Shown: positions 1-12,965, counted from the stretch's first letter. The stretch is DNA of 64,000 nucleotides from Sisyra terminalis (GCA_958496175.1 OY292276.1:20540001-20604000), one strand, 5' to 3'. Numbers and translations: made by a program. The notes: generated from the sequence alone by a model not told the origin.

Positions 1-237
1 ATAAATAATTATTTATTTCTCAGTGTACAGATTAATAAAAACCTCATAAAACTACAGGATGTTAGTTGTAGTAGGTAAAGTAACAGAAACTACTATAATA
101 CAGCAATAATTACTTGTAGCTATTTACATTATTGTTGCAATCAGAATAGTTTAACTTGAGTATGTACAATGTACATAAATATAGCCACAAAAAAAAAATA
201 ATATTCTAGGTATATGAATATTCATTTCAAAATAAAC

Positions 238-437
238 GTGGGTGTTTGGATTAAGAAGACATATTTTTATTAACAATTCTTTAATATCAGCGTATGACGT
301 TTCATTTCTTTCTAAACTTCTTCAGATACTCGATAACGAATTGCCGATTACCTGAAGAAGTCTCGAAAGAGACGAAACGTCGTACGATATTAAAGAATTG
401 TTAAGAAAATAACAGTTCTTTTAAATCAACACCCATG
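238..437. mobile_element. Inverted-repeat (foldback) element with hammerhead-like central motif
   Basis: Two arms of about 85 bp face each other across a loop of about 26 bp. The left arm (about 239-325) and the reverse complement of the right arm (352-436) share GGGTGTT, then AACAATTCTTTAATATC, then GACGTTTC and ACTTCTTCAG, with small indels. The inner part of the right arm carries CTGAAGAAG, the stem GTCTC/GAGAC with a GAAA loop, and then GAAACG (352-379). No reading frame is present. Length and structure fit a MITE or the inverted terminal repeats of a Penelope-like element. The assignment to Penelope is inference from the tail motif; the inverted repeat itself is seen directly. Confidence 0.7.
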
Positions 438-814
438 AGAACCAACATTTATTTATAATAATGGATATAAAGAAAGTAAATTATTTATTTCTTACTGTTT
501 CTAATACAATTTTTCTTAAAAAATATAATACTTTAAGCAGGAAACTGTATTATTATTTACTTGACTAATTCAAAAATCATTGTTCATTATATTATTGTAC
601 TTAATTATTTGTATGTTAGTATATAATATAATATAATTCTTAGCTTTGGCTGTCAATTTTTAGGCATTATTAAATCTAATACTTTTATTATAAATCAAGA
701 ATCCATAAACCTTAAATGAGGCGTTTCTGACTAATTGACAAAACTTTTAATTAACATTTAGTTTGTACAAAACGTGCAGATATGTATTTGTATATGGATA
801 AAGCATTGACGGTA
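438..814. other. AT-rich noncoding, nothing recognised
   Basis: There are no ORFs above background and no repeat that I can match elsewhere in the window. Runs of TAATATAATATAAT occur near 620. Confidence 0.6.
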
Positions 815-962
815 TTAAGTCTGGGAGTGGCTTTATAAAGTTTTCAAAATTTCAACAATCAAAACAAATGAAAATCATTGAATCTCGCAATCCCATTGGC
901 TAATAGCCTCTTGCGTTGAAAAGAGAGTGCTGCTGTCAGATATTAGTGCATTACTGAAAGCA
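815..962 (-). repeat. Dispersed repeat X, copy A (inverted relative to copy at 27.4 kb)
   Basis: The reverse complement of this segment matches 27325-27470. Shared blocks include AATATCTGA, GCAAGAGGCTAT, CAATGGGATTGCGAGATT and TGTTGAAATTTTGAAAA, ending near AAAGCC. Divergence is roughly 15-25% by eye, so the copies are old. No coding capacity is seen. The family is not identified. Confidence 0.75.
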
Positions 963-1104
963 TTCATCGTTTACTTCGCTGAACTGATTGAGCTTATGGA
1001 TAGCTATCGAAAAATACTCTGCTGAAATATTTTTGAAAAAATCTAGGAAAAATTGTATGAAATGAATATTGCATACCTGAAATTATCTTACTTTTTTGTA
1101 TGTA

Positions 1105-1215
1105 TATTTAGGTACTATATGTGCGTCTATATTTAAGTTAAATTTGAGCAATTAACGTTAAACTCGGAAGTGATTTTTACTATTTTTTTTTCATTATGTA
1201 AAACACTTTTTATAA
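1105..1215 (+). repeat. Dispersed repeat Y, copy A (same orientation as 27.5 kb copy)
   Basis: This segment matches 27505-27600 in direct orientation: GAGCAATTAA, CGGAAGTG, a T-rich run, then CA(T/C)TATGTA and ACACTTTTT. It lies about 150 bp after repeat X in this copy and about 35 bp after X in the other. The relative orientation of X and Y is therefore reversed between the two loci. Confidence 0.6.
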
Positions 1216-3640
1216 AGATAATAAGTAAAATTTAAAAATAATCACACCGGTACCAAATTGTTTCACGGTTTAATTTTTTTTTCAAAAAAACATTTTTTAA
1301 ACAATTCAAAAAAACTATATAGTTGTATCTTTTCGATAAAAAAGGCACTTTTAAACCCTTTAATCATAGTAAAATTTTAATTCAGTCAATTTTATTTTAT
1401 TTTTTTCACAAGAACTAATTGAAATAAAGATTTGAAACTTCAGAGTCTTAGTATTTCATTAGTAGGCCTACAGACCTTTGAAGTATCATTAAAATATATT
1501 TAAAGGATCCACCTATATAGCCCTAGACACTTCAATTCTAAAATGTAAATGATAAACATTCTAGTAAAACATTTATAAACTGCAAACTTTTTCACTTAGA
1601 TTTTATTTACTGCTGTTAAAGTTTTCTAGATTTTTTAAAATTTTTATTGGGTGTATATTTAATTTTGTTAAATTTTTACTGAAGCGGCTATATGAAGAAA
1701 TAAATTTAATAAAAATTTGAATATCAATATAAGTCAATCAAAAATAAAACAATTTTTATTACTAAAAGCTTTTTCGCTAACATATTAAAATATTTTTCTG
1801 TTTCCAAAAAAAATGAAAATACAAATTCTAATATATGGTAGCTTGTATCAATTTAATTTTAAATGGAAAGTTCCAAACAAATAAAAGCCCTAGTTTAGCT
1901 TCCAAAACGCCAAATACATTTGAAAATACATTTGCCAAATACAAAGAAATCCTTCTAATTATAAGAATGATTGAGATCATTAGACAAATAATAGTTGGGA
2001 CTTTGTATCAATGGTACAAAAACACTTGAAAGCAAAACGCATATTTTTTTCCTATACGATTCTCAGGATGAGGTTCGGAGAGTCTCAACACTACAGCTTT
2101 AAGCTTAGCTTTAAGCAGCAGCTTCTGAAATGAAACTTTTGGATAAACGGCGATTATAAAAATTATAAATTTTAATTTACATAATAAAAATATGATTAAA
2201 TAATTATTAGCAAACAATTTGTACTTCGGGAGTAGATAAATGAATACTAAAACGTAGTAAAACAATAAGTAATCGTTGAAGAAATTTTAATAACAATAAT
2301 GAAACTTGAGATGTTAACATGTTTTTGTAGGTAATTGATATTCATAATATAAAATAAAAATAAAATTAAAACTGAAAAGGTACAAATTCACTCTACTTTG
2401 TAGTGATTTTTTATGGGATAAAGAAAATAACAACCTTAAATTTTTTTATTTAGTAGTGTACATCAATTACGGTTGGCAATAGCTAGTTGTACTCTACGTT
2501 TTTTATAAGTTGTTCATGATTTAGGACTGTCCATTTTCGAATATTTCTCATTCATGATTTTTTTTTTTTTCTACTCTTCGTTTTCCCTCGATTAATGAGC
2601 TGAGCATATTTGTCGTTCCTCAGTACCTATATGAACCAGGAAGCCGTCTTGTGAATTTGCATTGAATGGTAGGGCTCTCGTTCTCTATTCACTCTACGTA
2701 GAACTTTTTCGTTAAATGAATGTCAAACGATGACTAACGTCAATAAGTTTACACTACATTTTAGTAAAAATTTTAATAAAATTCCAAGGGAAATGTTAAT
2801 GTAGCTTACGGGATTTTTTTATTTACATTGTATTCATTTCAAGAAATGTGTTCAAAAAATGATTCCATTAAAATATATATTTTAAAGCAAATATATTTGA
2901 ACTGGTAAATGAAAATCGATATAAATTAATTTAATTTATTAAAATCATAAAACTATAACTCTGAAAATAAAATAATTTCGAGTAAAATACTGAAAAGCTT
3001 CCAACCAAATCATCATTGTTACATAAAATTATTAGATTTGAGACTAAATTTGTAATTCTATGCCAGTCAAATTTTGAATAATTTAAATTTGAATTGAACG
3101 AAGTGATTTTCTATAAGTGGAGTGAACTAGAAAGATTTTTACCCGAATTTGATGGTAATGATTGATGATTTACGATCTAATGGAATTCTCGTGAGTCTTG
3201 CAAAATGATTGGACACTTAAGAAAATCGTTTATCGCACGTGCTTGCGTTTTATGCTACGTGAAAATCGAGGGTGGATGAAAAGATTATATATATATATTT
3301 TTTTATTAAAGTTAAATTTTGCTAACATATCTAAAATGAGGAAATATGTTTTTTAATCTGAATAAAATTATAATATTTTTAAAAAAATGTATTAAATCAA
3401 AATGTATTACGAAGATGAATAAAAATCTCCATTAATGCATATTTTAAATGGAATATATTTGAATAGGATTTAAATGCAGCTCTGTATTTTATTCAATTAT
3501 TCAAAGTTAATTATTTATAAAATCAGCCTGGAAGTTGCTTTACAGTCTCTATTGTATAGTGTCGTAGAGAAGGAAGATGGATAAAATAAAAAAAAAGAGA
3601 GTTAACATGTAGTTGGTTACCAACATTGATTTCTTTAAAA
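1216..3640. other. AT-rich noncoding stretch
   Basis: Short ORFs at 1835-2029 (+) and 2008-2265 (-) have amino-acid composition dictated by AT-rich codons and no recognisable motif. I treat them as chance. A slightly GC-richer patch at 2590-2710 has no convincing coding frame. Confidence 0.6.
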
Positions 3641-3644
3641 ATGC

Positions 3645-4050
3645 AATGCACCTCTAATTACCGGATAGTAGTTACTATCCCGCGCCTGTGCATGCTACAA
3701 CTACTATCGCATCCCGTTTCTATCCCGTTACGTCCCGTTTTGACCCTGTGCTAGCATACCTACTATGCACGGGTATGTATATACCTATAGTGGGTCTCTT
3801 TCCATTTCAAACTCTCATTTGCACTACCCACTCATTAGGAGAGTCGTGGTGACGTCGCAGTACTCGCCTCCGAATACGATACCGTCAAGTACATTTTCAC
3901 ATGAAGTATTATGCAGGGATGAGTTGGTTGCAACGTTCTCATGTACTTCTTCAGCGTACAATGGCCTCTTGTACAGCTCCCTAGCCTATACAGTGTATAC
4001 ATGTAGTGCATTTCGCATGTTTCATCATCCCTTATAAATATCACCTCTTC
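3645..4050. other. GC-richer island, possible exon or promoter, unassigned
   Basis: Base composition departs clearly from the flanks and CpG dinucleotides are present. It begins with a perfect inverted repeat at 3663-3680 (GGATAGTA, GT, TACTATCC). Three degenerate ATCCCGTT-type repeats follow at about 3708-3745. A 90-codon plus-strand ORF (ATG at 3765, stop before 4038) is Ser/Tyr/Thr/His-rich with no family I recognise, and the opposite strand is open for 69 codons as well. Neither strand shows a convincing acceptor and donor pair. It may be a noncoding exon, a promoter or a degenerate repeat. Confidence 0.3.
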
Positions 4051-4686
4051 ATAATCATATTATAATTGTTATTGTTAACAAGTGGGCATTATCAATATTG
4101 CAAATCAAGCTAGTTATTATCTACAAAGTTTAATATTTCCATAAAGTTTAAACCTATTGAAATCAAACCATTATAAAATATTTCATTAATAATTCCATAT
4201 TTAATCAATAATCAAAATATACAGTGGTATGTAAATATAATGTCCCCTTTTATCATAAATTGTTATCAACTTCAAAAATCAGCATTGTTATTTTCCTTGC
4301 AATAAATAAAATATCAACTTAAATAAAGCTACCCCTTTTGATGAAACCTCTTATTTCCTAAGTTGATTGTTTTCATTAACTGTTTTCGCTCCATAACTCC
4401 ATCTGCTTTGTACAAGTTTCCAAAGTAGTAAATTTTATAAACTTAGGTACTAGCTTAATCATAATGCAATTCTATTTAAGTAAATGGGAAAGATATTTAC
4501 AATAAATTAGTTACTTAAACTGACAAACCAATTGTTTTATTGTAAAATAAAAAAAACACATATTTCGCTATTTCATTTCAAATGTAATAATCGTAAAAAA
4601 GTATATAATTATTAAATGATACATACATAGATTGACCGCAGAAGAAATATTTGACCATAGTTTCTCTAATTTATTGTCATTGAACT
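4051..4686. other. AT-rich noncoding stretch
   Basis: No coding frame, terminal repeat or structured repeat was recognised here. Confidence 0.6.
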
Positions 4687-5047
4687 TAGGGATGTGAAAA
4701 AATAATCGATTATTTCATTTTTCATACTCGATTATGAAAATAGATTTTAGTATTACAAAAATCAACTAATAAAGAATCGGTCACTGTCGATTTTTACGTC
4801 CGAATCGTCCCGAATTCAGGCAAGAGTTCGAAGTGGTAAGGAGTACTGGACTGGTAAAATTACTTAATGTCTCTACAACTTTTGGTCATAACTAATAATG
4901 ATAAGTAATTATTAATTATTTTTAATTCATCACACTTACCGCAACATATACATAAGACAGAAAAACAGGCATTCTCTCAAATAGTTGAAAAAAATCGGTT
5001 TTTTATATTTCAATAATTTTTTTCAAATAAAAATCGATTTTTCCCTA
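4687..5047. mobile_element. Candidate hAT-like MITE with TTAGGGA...TCCCTAA ends
   Basis: The left end reads TAGGGATGTGAAAAAATAA then TCGATT. The right end, reverse-complemented, reads TTAGGGAAAAATCGATTTTT. The ends are therefore imperfect inverted repeats enclosing about 360 bp with further ATCGATT-rich inverted stretches. TAGGGnTG-type termini are known from AT-rich nonautonomous hAT elements. I could not find a clear 8 bp target duplication. Confidence 0.4.
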
Positions 5048-8000
5048 ATTGAAGATTAATCGTTTTTCTCTATCTACATAATATTTTGAAAGCTTCGGTA
5101 TTATTTTATAGATTCATTTATTCACATTACCTGCTTAAAAATTATTAACCGAATTCTACAACGAGAAGAAAACATATAAAAACAAATAACTTTTGATATC
5201 TATATCATATTTTTAAAGCTTTTGTGTTATTTTATAGAATATTATTTAATTCGCATTTTTTACTTAAAAACTATTAACAATTCTCCAATGAAAAAAGTAT
5301 AGTCGTGGAAGTGAAATTTCTTAGTGAATTCCCCAGAAATTACGTAAAAGGAATTTTATTATTAATTGATATATTAGGCTTCAAACATGATTTCAACCAA
5401 AAAATCCGTCACCGGAGAGCGCTGTGTCCCCATAAATAGTTATAATTAAAAGAAAAGCTGAGGAAATTTCCTACAAAAGAAGGTCTTTAATAATTGTCTG
5501 TATGTGTCATAATTAACGTGAATATGAAGGTTGAGAACATACAAAAATTATCGTTTTCAAAAGTCTATAAAAATATGTAAAAACAATTTCTTTTGACAAG
5601 TTTTAGTCGCAAAAATTTTTATCAGTCTAGAAAACAATAATAATATATAAAATTATACTACCTTACCGAACAATAAAGTGTAATTATTATGAGAAAAATT
5701 AAAGAAAAATAACAGTTATTTATTTAAAAAATAATATCATTGGAGAATTGAGACTCGCAAGTAACTACGGATGGTGGAAGAAAAAAATTCTATAACAAAG
5801 TTTTGAACATAAATAAATGTTTCCTTTGAGTGAATTCTGGCTAAAGTTTATTAAACTCTGAATAAAAAGACTTTGTATAGCTTTTTTTTTTACGTTGAGC
5901 TTAGCATAAAATTTATCATTTTATTATCACGTAGAAATTTTTAAGATAAAATTTTTTAGATAAAGCTCTTTTCACTAAAAGAAAAAACGTCTCTTTACTT
6001 TCTATGTAAGCATTCTTTTATATTTCTAAAAACTGCTTTACTTGTTAGATCAACAATTTCTAGAGTTTTCCTTGGCATAAATTAACGATTACGAATATTG
6101 ATTTATACATAAAATATTATTAATAGAAAATAATTAGAGTCATCCAAGTTTTGGAATCACTCAAAGCTTTATAATTTCACATTACTATTTTACTGTTTGT
6201 TAGAAGAAGTAACAAGAAATAAGTGTAAGAAAATTTGTTTTCATTTGTACTATTATTGTAAGACAAATATATTTTTCTTTATATTTCCTCTTCAACTGTG
6301 GAAATAGGCAATTGTATTGAGAAATTACATTGATACATTTTATTGATATTTTAATCTTTTTTATGGCAAAAGGGAATACATTTAATGATAGAATATTTAT
6401 TAATGTTATATGAGCTTAGAGAAAATGGCTTGTTTGAATAAAACTTTAATAGTTATTGGAGCCATAAACTAATTTAATTAAATATTTATTTGCTTATTCC
6501 GTAGGAGCAAAACTATCTTCGGGAAAAACAATTTGATCTATTTAACATTATGATGTGACGCACATTTTACAGCATATAAATAAATAAAAAGAAAAACAAC
6601 CTTTCTTTTAATACCGATCAGATACGTGGGGAAAATTTAATAAGTTGGTGGCCGTCTCTAGAGATGGCAGTGAGCCACATTTCTACCACTTTGTTCCCGT
6701 TTCGTTATTTGCCACCACATAGCTCATACCAACTGTAAACGTGAGCCGTTGAAATTCCAAGAGTTTTTGCCGTCTGTGGATTTCTTTTTCTCGACGGTAT
6801 TGTTCTTTCAGTAACAGACAGTCAGACTCTTGATGGCAGACCATTGTGCACATATACTGTAAACAGTATACCTATATACATACGTATGTGTATTGTACAT
6901 TCGTACTAAGTATAAGAACTGAAAGTAATGTAACATTTATAGTAATTTGTCCTTGTTGAAAATATATTCTGAGAGTAGTTTAGTCTCTTTAAGGTTTCGA
7001 ATATCACGAATTTTATTTTTTGCTTGATTTTTCTTTGAAAATATTAATTTTCTGTAAAACCCATTCATATTTATAAATTTTCTTGAATCATTTTTTTATT
7101 TTTTATGCTATATTTTTACATACCTTCATGTTAAAATTTGTATATGCTTAAAGTGTAAAGGTGTGCAAAAACATTAAATTTAATTTATTTTATAAAAGCT
7201 ACAAAACTTTGATCAAAAATTTTAATTACGTTCAATTAAAGTTCGCCTATGCATAGTGTCGATTTTATTTAAAATGGTTCATAAGTAATTTCAAAAAAAT
7301 ATTTATTTTATTTACTTGACCAGGATATACTTAAATATGTATATATCGTATAAGTATAAACGTTTTTTGTGGACTATTATGTAATTTGCACCAGTTCAGC
7401 GATGTGTCGCTATATTATGGTAGTGATAGCATGCAGTTGATTAATATATACATTGTACATATGTACAATTTAGTATGTACATACAAAGTATGTACCTATA
7501 GAGGTGTTACAAAAACACCTGTACATTGGCCTAGGAAATATTCTTATTAATCCAAATACATATATATATATATATATGTTATTAATCTAATAACCTAAAC
7601 CTTATACCGATATCAAGCATCATTACAAATTTATATAAATTTTTATTACAGTATTACGGTAAAAAATAAACGAGATTCAAATATCAATCGTTGTGATCCA
7701 CTTAATTGTTTTTTTTGTTAATTTTATTTTTTAAATTTAATGTTTTTAATCACTATGGTAGTTTATTATATTATTTAATTGCTATATATTTTGAGTTTTA
7801 TCGAGATATGCTTTTAATTATCTTTGGTAATTGCAAGGGTTTGGTCCTGGCTTTGCCCTTATAATTGTTATACTCATCTTTACAATAACAATAGTGATAA
7901 CACAGTGACAGCAATAAATCTATTCTTAATACCCAGTATTGGTGTTTTGTCATCTTTATCACTCAAAAACATAATTAATTTGTTTTGTATTTGGGTCAGT

Positions 8001-9159
8001 ATCTTTGTTACATTCTTGTAACTACCCCTCCCCAAGCAATAATACCAAAGTTTACAATAATCTCAAAAAATGCATTGTAAATCGTCTTTAAAGCTTCTTT
8101 AATCATTAATTTTTTTAGTTTAAAGAAAATAAATAGGAAATATCTAGTCTTTCCTATAATTTCTTTGCTATGCTTATTCTATTTCATAGGACAGTGAGTT
8201 TTAATCCCAAAAGTATATTAAATAAATTTAATTATGATAGTGTGTGAAATTTAGTTTGCATATACTTAAAAAAATGAAAAAAAACCTTTAACCATATATA
8301 ACGCCATGTTCCATAAATACTAATATGCACAGAACAAAATGCCAAAACTTTTAACGTGTGTGTATGTGTTCAAAATTGTTAAGCAAAATATATTCAATGT
8401 AAAATCAAGAAAGTTTAAAGAAAACTTCTGTTGTTGTATACATAAATGCTGTTATTTTTCGTGTAAATATTTTATGCTAAAGCTTTGCTTCTTATATTTT
8501 ATACGTGAAGTATAGGATCTTTATATTTTTAATATCCATTCTTCTTCCGACGTGATGATTTACTGTTGAAACTTTCAAGGGGGTTGGCACTGGATGACTA
8601 ATGATTCTGCCAACGCAAGTTTTATGCTCATTTTCTAAAAAGAGAGTTAATTTTCAGGATAAACAAATACATGTGTACCTTTTGTAATATATTTTCAAAA
8701 ATATGAACTTAGTTTGAGTGGAAAATTAGCATATTTTTATCATTAATAATGCACAATGAGTTGAAATTTCAAAATACCTAAAACTATATGGTAATCAATT
8801 TTGCTATCCAAATTTGAATCAATATAGAAGTTTTTTTTTCAATTTTAAACGAAATCCAGGAAGCGATATAAGAAAAAAAATATTTCACATAAAAATTCAA
8901 TCTTCCTGATTGAATGGCTTGAGTTCGATTAGGGGTAGTTCGAGAATAAGTTATTAACAATGAATTGTTTTTCATTCATTTTAAATAATGTTTCATTCAA
9001 ATATTTATTACTTCTGCATTTCAGTTCTCTATTATATGTTTGGAAACTTTATTTATGTAATTGTTCTTTTATTTTTTATTTTTCTCTTTCAGGGATGACT
9101 TATTCTTTGGAAGCTTGTTTATAAAATAAGTTAATGACCTTTTAGTGTCCTTCAGGTAT
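5048..9159. other. Long AT-rich noncoding stretch
   Basis: There is no gene. Items seen: a GC-richer block at 6620-6850; a perfect inverted repeat at 6854-6869 (ATACTGT, AA, ACAGTAT); a perfect 16 bp palindrome TTGTACATATGTACAA at 7453-7468 within a cluster of TGTACAT words; an AGGTGTT/AACACCT hairpin near 7502-7522; and a (TA)n run at about 7559-7577. The ORF at 7824-8021 looks random. Confidence 0.6.
7559..7577. repeat. (TA)n microsatellite
   Basis: An uninterrupted run of about nine TA dinucleotides. Confidence 0.9.
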
Positions 9160-9263
9160 AACCATAACATTTTGAATACAAAACTTAAATATCACGAAAG
9201 GGGAAATTAGAATTTTAGAAATGCCTAGGTGAGACATGGGCCAAAATCGGTTGGGAACCACTG
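9160..9263 (-). mobile_element. hAT transposon terminus
   Basis: The segment ends in CGGTTGGGAACCACTG. On the minus strand this begins CAGTGGTTCCCAACC, continuing into GGCCCATGTCTCACCTAGG. The CAGTG start followed by TTCCCAACC is the typical outer end of insect hAT elements and MITEs. The opposite terminus was not found nearby, so this is a solo or truncated end. It directly abuts mariner-derived sequence on its right. Confidence 0.6.
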
Positions 9264-9264
9264 C

Positions 9265-9730
9265 TCTAACCTAATGATACCATTAATGGAAAATGTTATT
9301 AGTGACAAATAATAACATACAATTGAGCAAAGAAGCAAAGCTCAAACGCTTTTAATATACGAAAAGATATTAAAAGGTAATTTTTCAGCACAACATCGCT
9401 TGGTTACATGAGGTAAAAGTTATTAAGGAAACTTTGGAAGAATTTTAGGGTACCATTTTATCCCATCCAGCATATTCAACGGTTATGGTCTTGCCCGATT
9501 ATCACTTTTTTTGCTCCATAAGCAATGGTCTAGCTGAAAACTGCAGATATTACGAAAACGTCAAAATCTGGATCTATCCTTAGATTGTCTTGAGGTGCGA
9601 ATTTTTTTTAATGGAAATCATATGCTGCCTCATAGATATGAGAATTTGTAGTAGTTAGCGGTAGGTAGTGCTTTGGCAAAACTATTGTTGTTTGTTTTTT
9701 GAATAAAGCTTTTAAATACAAAAAAAAAAT
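9265..9730 (+). pseudogene. Decayed mariner transposase, C-terminal half
   Basis: Mariner transposases cut and paste DNA using a DD34D catalytic triad. Here, across several frames, the plus strand recalls the family in order. A relic of the region just after the second Asp comes first (about 9390-9420), followed by VIKETLEEF, the SHPAYS motif (about 9462) and PDYHFFCSISNGLAEN. The third catalytic Asp is the GAT at 9497-9499. NVKIWI comes next, then NGNHMLPHRYE (about 9610-9645) and a GKTIVVCF-like tail that runs into an A-rich end. Frameshifts and stops, for example TAG right after IYP, show that it is dead. The N-terminal half is missing, and the break falls next to the hAT end at 9263, which suggests a nested insertion or recombination. 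The identification rests on remembered family motifs. Confidence 0.8.
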
Positions 9731-12700
9731 CATCTAATAATGTATTTAATGACATCCAAAATATTTCTATTTTAATACTACAATACAATACTAAATAAAA
9801 TAATCATTAACATTTAATTTCAATTTTACTAAACTCAATAGCAGTTAAGCTTTTGTAATAGTTTCTATCTGAAAGTTTTAAGGCAATTACCTAAACATGT
9901 TATTGTTTCCTTTACTAACAATTTAGTAAAACATGAAAGGAAATTAACAAATTAATGTGCAAATTAAACACATTATAAGCTCCACTTTAACATTGTTGTC
10001 CAGTAAGTGGATTATCTAAGGATCTTTTTATTAAAATATTCATTCTGAACACATTTAAATAGAATTTTTAATAAAATGTTGACCATAATTAAATTACTTA
10101 ACTTTAGTATTGCGGAAGGTAATTATTACAAATAAAAAGGTAAGATTATACATAAGCTTGGACGTTTTAATATGTACATTGTACATACATAAGGGTTAAA
10201 TACCCCGTTGGAATTATAAATTTTAAAAACTTCAAACTACCTATTTGATTTTCATTAAAACGAAGAATAAATAAGTAATATCGTAATTTAATATAAAGTA
10301 CGTACAAAAGAGAACATTTAATCAAGAGTTTATTCTTTGAAAATTGCAATTCTTTTACTAAACGATCTCCAGAGATTCCATGATAAAGTTTTAAGCTTTT
10401 GTCCACGCGTGACTCTGGTCAATTAAATTTTATTTCAATTGTCTAATGCTATAATTGCCAAGAAAAATCGTAAGAACAATAGAAATGAGATTTAATTCCC
10501 AATAAAGATAAAAGTTTTTTTTGTTCCTTAACGGAACACAGATTTCACCGACGACGTTAATTCCAAACGAAACAGTTCTTAGTAATAATTGTTCCATTTA
10601 CTTTAATGAAGTCACTATATAACAAAAAAAAGTAATCCCAAAAAAAATATCTAATACATTATATGTGGGAAATGATAAATTATAGCGAAGCATTTAAAAT
10701 GCTTGGTCATTATTAATAATGCTCGTTGACTTGAAAGCTCGAACCTTATTTATTATAATAATGAAATGGATATCTTTCCGTTTTTTATTTCAGTAAAGAA
10801 TGTATGAAACTTTTCGGACTACATTTCACAAATAGTAATCGAAGTTTAAGATAGGTAGACAAATAATAGTTTGAATTGAATTTCAAATATTGTACCGTAC
10901 AAATTTGAGAACTCAGAAATACTTCATTCCGTTTACATATATAAATTTACCACAACCTCCTAAATAACAGTAATCGTGTCAATTAAAGGCTTTTGTTGGT
11001 AAAATTCCATTTAACGTTTTATCGATGTAGCTTTCCTGGGAAAGAGAATCTCATTTACCTGAATAACGTTTCCGGGCGCTCTTCGTTTATAATTAATGAC
11101 AGTAGTTTCCCCTAATGCGAACGGTAATTATGTCCAGACATTCTTCCTACTAACTATATTGTTTTTCTTTTTTCCCTTAAAAGGTTAGCCTTACAAAAGC
11201 AAAACAGTTCTCAATTTTTTTATAGGTTCACGGTAAAAAGTTTGAAAACAGCAGACGCATTGTTGATTATATATTTTTTTACGATAGTTAAGATTTTAAG
11301 TTAAAAAATCATGAGCTTTACGTACCTATATAAATGAGGCATAGATACCATAGAGAAGTTCATTTAGAAGAAAGCGAAGTAAACTAGGGCTATTGATCTT
11401 CCGATTAGAAAACATTAATCGGTTTAATCGGTAATTCCTTCCGGATGAACAAAAAGAAAGCAAAAAGAAAATTCCACATGTGTATCTGTTTTCTTCCTAT
11501 CTAGTTAAGTTTGTTCAATCTAAGATTTGCGATAAGAACTTTAGGTATTCTTTTGGTGGAGGAACTTTCAATTACAAATCTCTTACAATTGTTCCGAAGT
11601 CTGAAAGGATTACCTAGTATTATCTATAACGACTGTCTCACCGTGAGGGTCATCTTTTCGATAATAAGATTTATTTCCAAGTCGGTAAGAATATAAAAGC
11701 TGCTTCATTTAGCAAAAAAGACTAATATTTTAATTAACAATTTTTCAATTTAATTTTAACTTATTGTTCCCGTTTGAATTAATTTTATATTAATTGGTTT
11801 TTTGATAATTTTGTTAATTGAAAATTTTCCCTTATTTTTGTTGAATCATTTGTTGAAAATAAATTTCTTTAAATTTCCGTTAGTGTCGGTTTTTATTTCA
11901 ATTGAAATATTTTAATAAATATTATGCGCAGGTACTATTTCATAACCATTTATGGACTTTAACGTCAATAGATTGCTTTAAATCAGACGTCAAATATGTA
12001 ATTTAATATTAACAATGGTTAATCAAAAAAGTAATTTAATCCAAGTTATTATATTTGCCTCCAGCATGTGTTTAACAATATGGTAGGAAACGTGAGAGAT
12101 TTTATTTTCAAATGTTTGCTTTTTGTTTCTTGTTTTGCAGAATGTGTCGATTATAAAAGGGGTTCCTGATTAACATAGGTGAAACGCCTCCATTTTTAAT
12201 ATTTCTTTTTCCTTGGCCTATACTTTGGAATAAAAAATAAGGCCTTTTAAATTTTCCGGCCAATTACTCCCTTTCAACCTTCAGGAGTTCAGTCTTCATT
12301 TTTATTTCATCATAAATATTACAAAAAAAAAAAATAAAAAAAATGAATAATTCCTACATATGAAGATCAATTTTTCCAATGGACATGATGTATAAATTAA
12401 AAGAAACTAAAAAAAAACAGACTTGAAAATTTCAAATCACTGAAGTCGTATAAATCATCGATGATACGGTGATGATTTTGGTACTGAGTAGACTTTATGA
12501 ATAATAATTTAAAGAGGTAATTGATTGGTTACGAGTACAATAGGTGCCCAATTTATTAAACAACCTTGACGTAGGTGTATAATGTTTCTTAAGTATATTA
12601 AAATGTTTGATTGATATAAGATATAAACATTTAATGCTAACTTATGTGAATTCAATGGAAATTCGGTACTCTAGATACCGTTAATGGGAAACTATGAAGC

Positions 12701-12892
12701 TAAGAAATCGACATTTTCAATATATTACATACTATTACAGTGATATTACACTCTAATACTACTTGAACGAATACTGTAGCGATTATTACAATATGTTGAC
12801 TTTTGTTTTATATAGATTAGCCACCTGTCGTAAAATATGGAACAATTGTAAACTTACAGAAATTCTTACGAATAAATCATATTTTTTAAAAT
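9731..12892. other. AT-rich noncoding stretch
   Basis: No gene or transposon was recognised. A moderately GC-richer patch lies at 11040-11160. ORFs at 10167-10406 (-) and 11511-11696 (+) have no recognisable domain. Confidence 0.55.
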
Positions 12893-12965
12893 TGTTATCT
12901 ACCGTCGCTCTATAACTATTAAGGTCTTTAGCGTCTCTAGGGTTGAAAAAATTCTACTACCAGTA
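12893..12965 (-). repeat. tRNA-derived SINE, 3' tail fragment
   Basis: Matches the 3' part of the SINE at 32.3 kb: ACCGTCGCTCTATAACTA, then TTAAGGTCTTTAGCG and CTCTAGGGTT. The tRNA-like head is absent. Confidence 0.7.

Noticed and set aside
7445..7500. Cluster of TGTACAT palindromes as an operator
   Set aside because: The same word recurs in many places (near 170, 10175, 27510); probably compositional.
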